A stretch of DNA of 32,183 nt, from contig JACQZH010000062.1 of the NCBI GenBank assembly GCA_016213925.1, forward strand, positions 1 to 32,183, read 5' to 3'. A program made the position numbers and the translations under genes. The notes under the pieces were generated by a model. The model was not told the DNA's origin, made no database searches, and saw nothing but the letters and a program-made list of their open reading frames with translations. The DNA comes from Candidatus Omnitrophota bacterium (GTDB lineage Bacteria > Omnitrophota > Gorgyraeia > B26-G9). Positions 32,042-32,183 of the stretch are shown here, piece by piece; positions within the stretch are counted from its first letter, which is position 1; each line of letters opens with the position of its first letter.

Positions 32042-32183
32042 CTATTGGATTATATCCGATATGACTCCAGCACCAACCGTACGGCCTCCTTCGCGAATAG
32101 CAAAACGTAATTCCTTTTCCATTGCTATCGGAACAATCAGCTCTACTTCCATTGCTATATTATCGCCAGGCATTACCATCTCC
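32042..32183 (-). CDS. tuf: Elongation factor Tu, C-terminal end (cut by window edge)
   Basis: The last 46 residues of EF-Tu are visible, from [20 protein letters not shown] to the conserved [18 protein letters not shown] and a TAG stop. This is the third beta-barrel domain, which contacts tRNA. Only the end of the gene is inside the window. tuf directly before rpsJ is the usual order when str and S10 clusters are joined. Confidence 0.95.
   Translation of the reverse strand, partial: EMVMPGDNIAMEVELIVPIAMEKELRFAIREGGRTVGAGVISDIIQ

Noticed and set aside
1-32183. CRISPR arrays, tRNA or rRNA genes
   Set aside because: No regularly spaced identical repeats and no tRNA-like or rRNA-like conserved sequences were seen.

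Overview
The window looks like a chromosome segment of an uncultivated, moderately AT-rich, Gram-negative-type bacterium. It has a secretin, an outer-membrane-type lipoprotein, a PilB/GspE motor, an Aquifex-type short aconitase and zinc-binding forms of S14, S4 and L36. My best guess is a candidate phylum such as Omnitrophota (PVC-related). That is an inference from overall style, not from a marker search. Every gene I can support lies on the minus strand, so the text follows transcription from high to low coordinates.

32183-16141 is a nearly complete str-end/S10/spc/alpha ribosomal cluster: the tail of tuf, then rpsJ, rplC, rplD, rplW, rplB, rpsS, rplV, rpsC, rplP, rpmC, rpsQ, rplN, rplX, rplE, rpsZ, rpsH, rplF, rplR, rpsE, rplO, secY, adk, map, infA, rpmJ, rpsM, rpsK, rpsD, rpoA and rplQ. 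The order is the classical bacterial one, but rpmD (L30) is absent and rpsE overlaps rplO. The gaps hold unusual material: two copies of a double-hairpin module (25245-25285 and 26391-26431), a 160-bp AT-rich palindromic element after secY, and a strongly folded leader before rpoA. Five bases after rplQ comes a class I aminotransferase, followed by malate dehydrogenase. These two enzymes act on oxaloacetate.

13855-10580 is an accessory interval. It starts with about 900 bases without a credible gene, containing a compact nested-stem element (13330-13523). Next is a toxin-antitoxin pair, an Xre-HTH/Panacea (DUF4065) antitoxin overlapping a RelE-like toxin, behind a consensus promoter. An unrecognised 204-residue protein and a 59-residue membrane protein with its own terminator follow.

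10577-6815 is metabolic and household: aconitase, a PolB-type 3'-5' exonuclease, a second copy of the AT-rich palindromic element, an OsmC-like protein and an AllA-like cupin.

6774-1046 is a compact type IV pilus/type II secretion operon. It has a consensus promoter, a MerR-type HTH gene, a PilP-like lipoprotein, a secretin encoded by two genes, the PilB/GspE ATPase, a small membrane protein and a GspG-like pseudopilin, and it closes with a strong terminator. The secretin appears to be split inside one of its periplasmic N domains. The window ends with an ABC transporter ATPase and the start of its permease.
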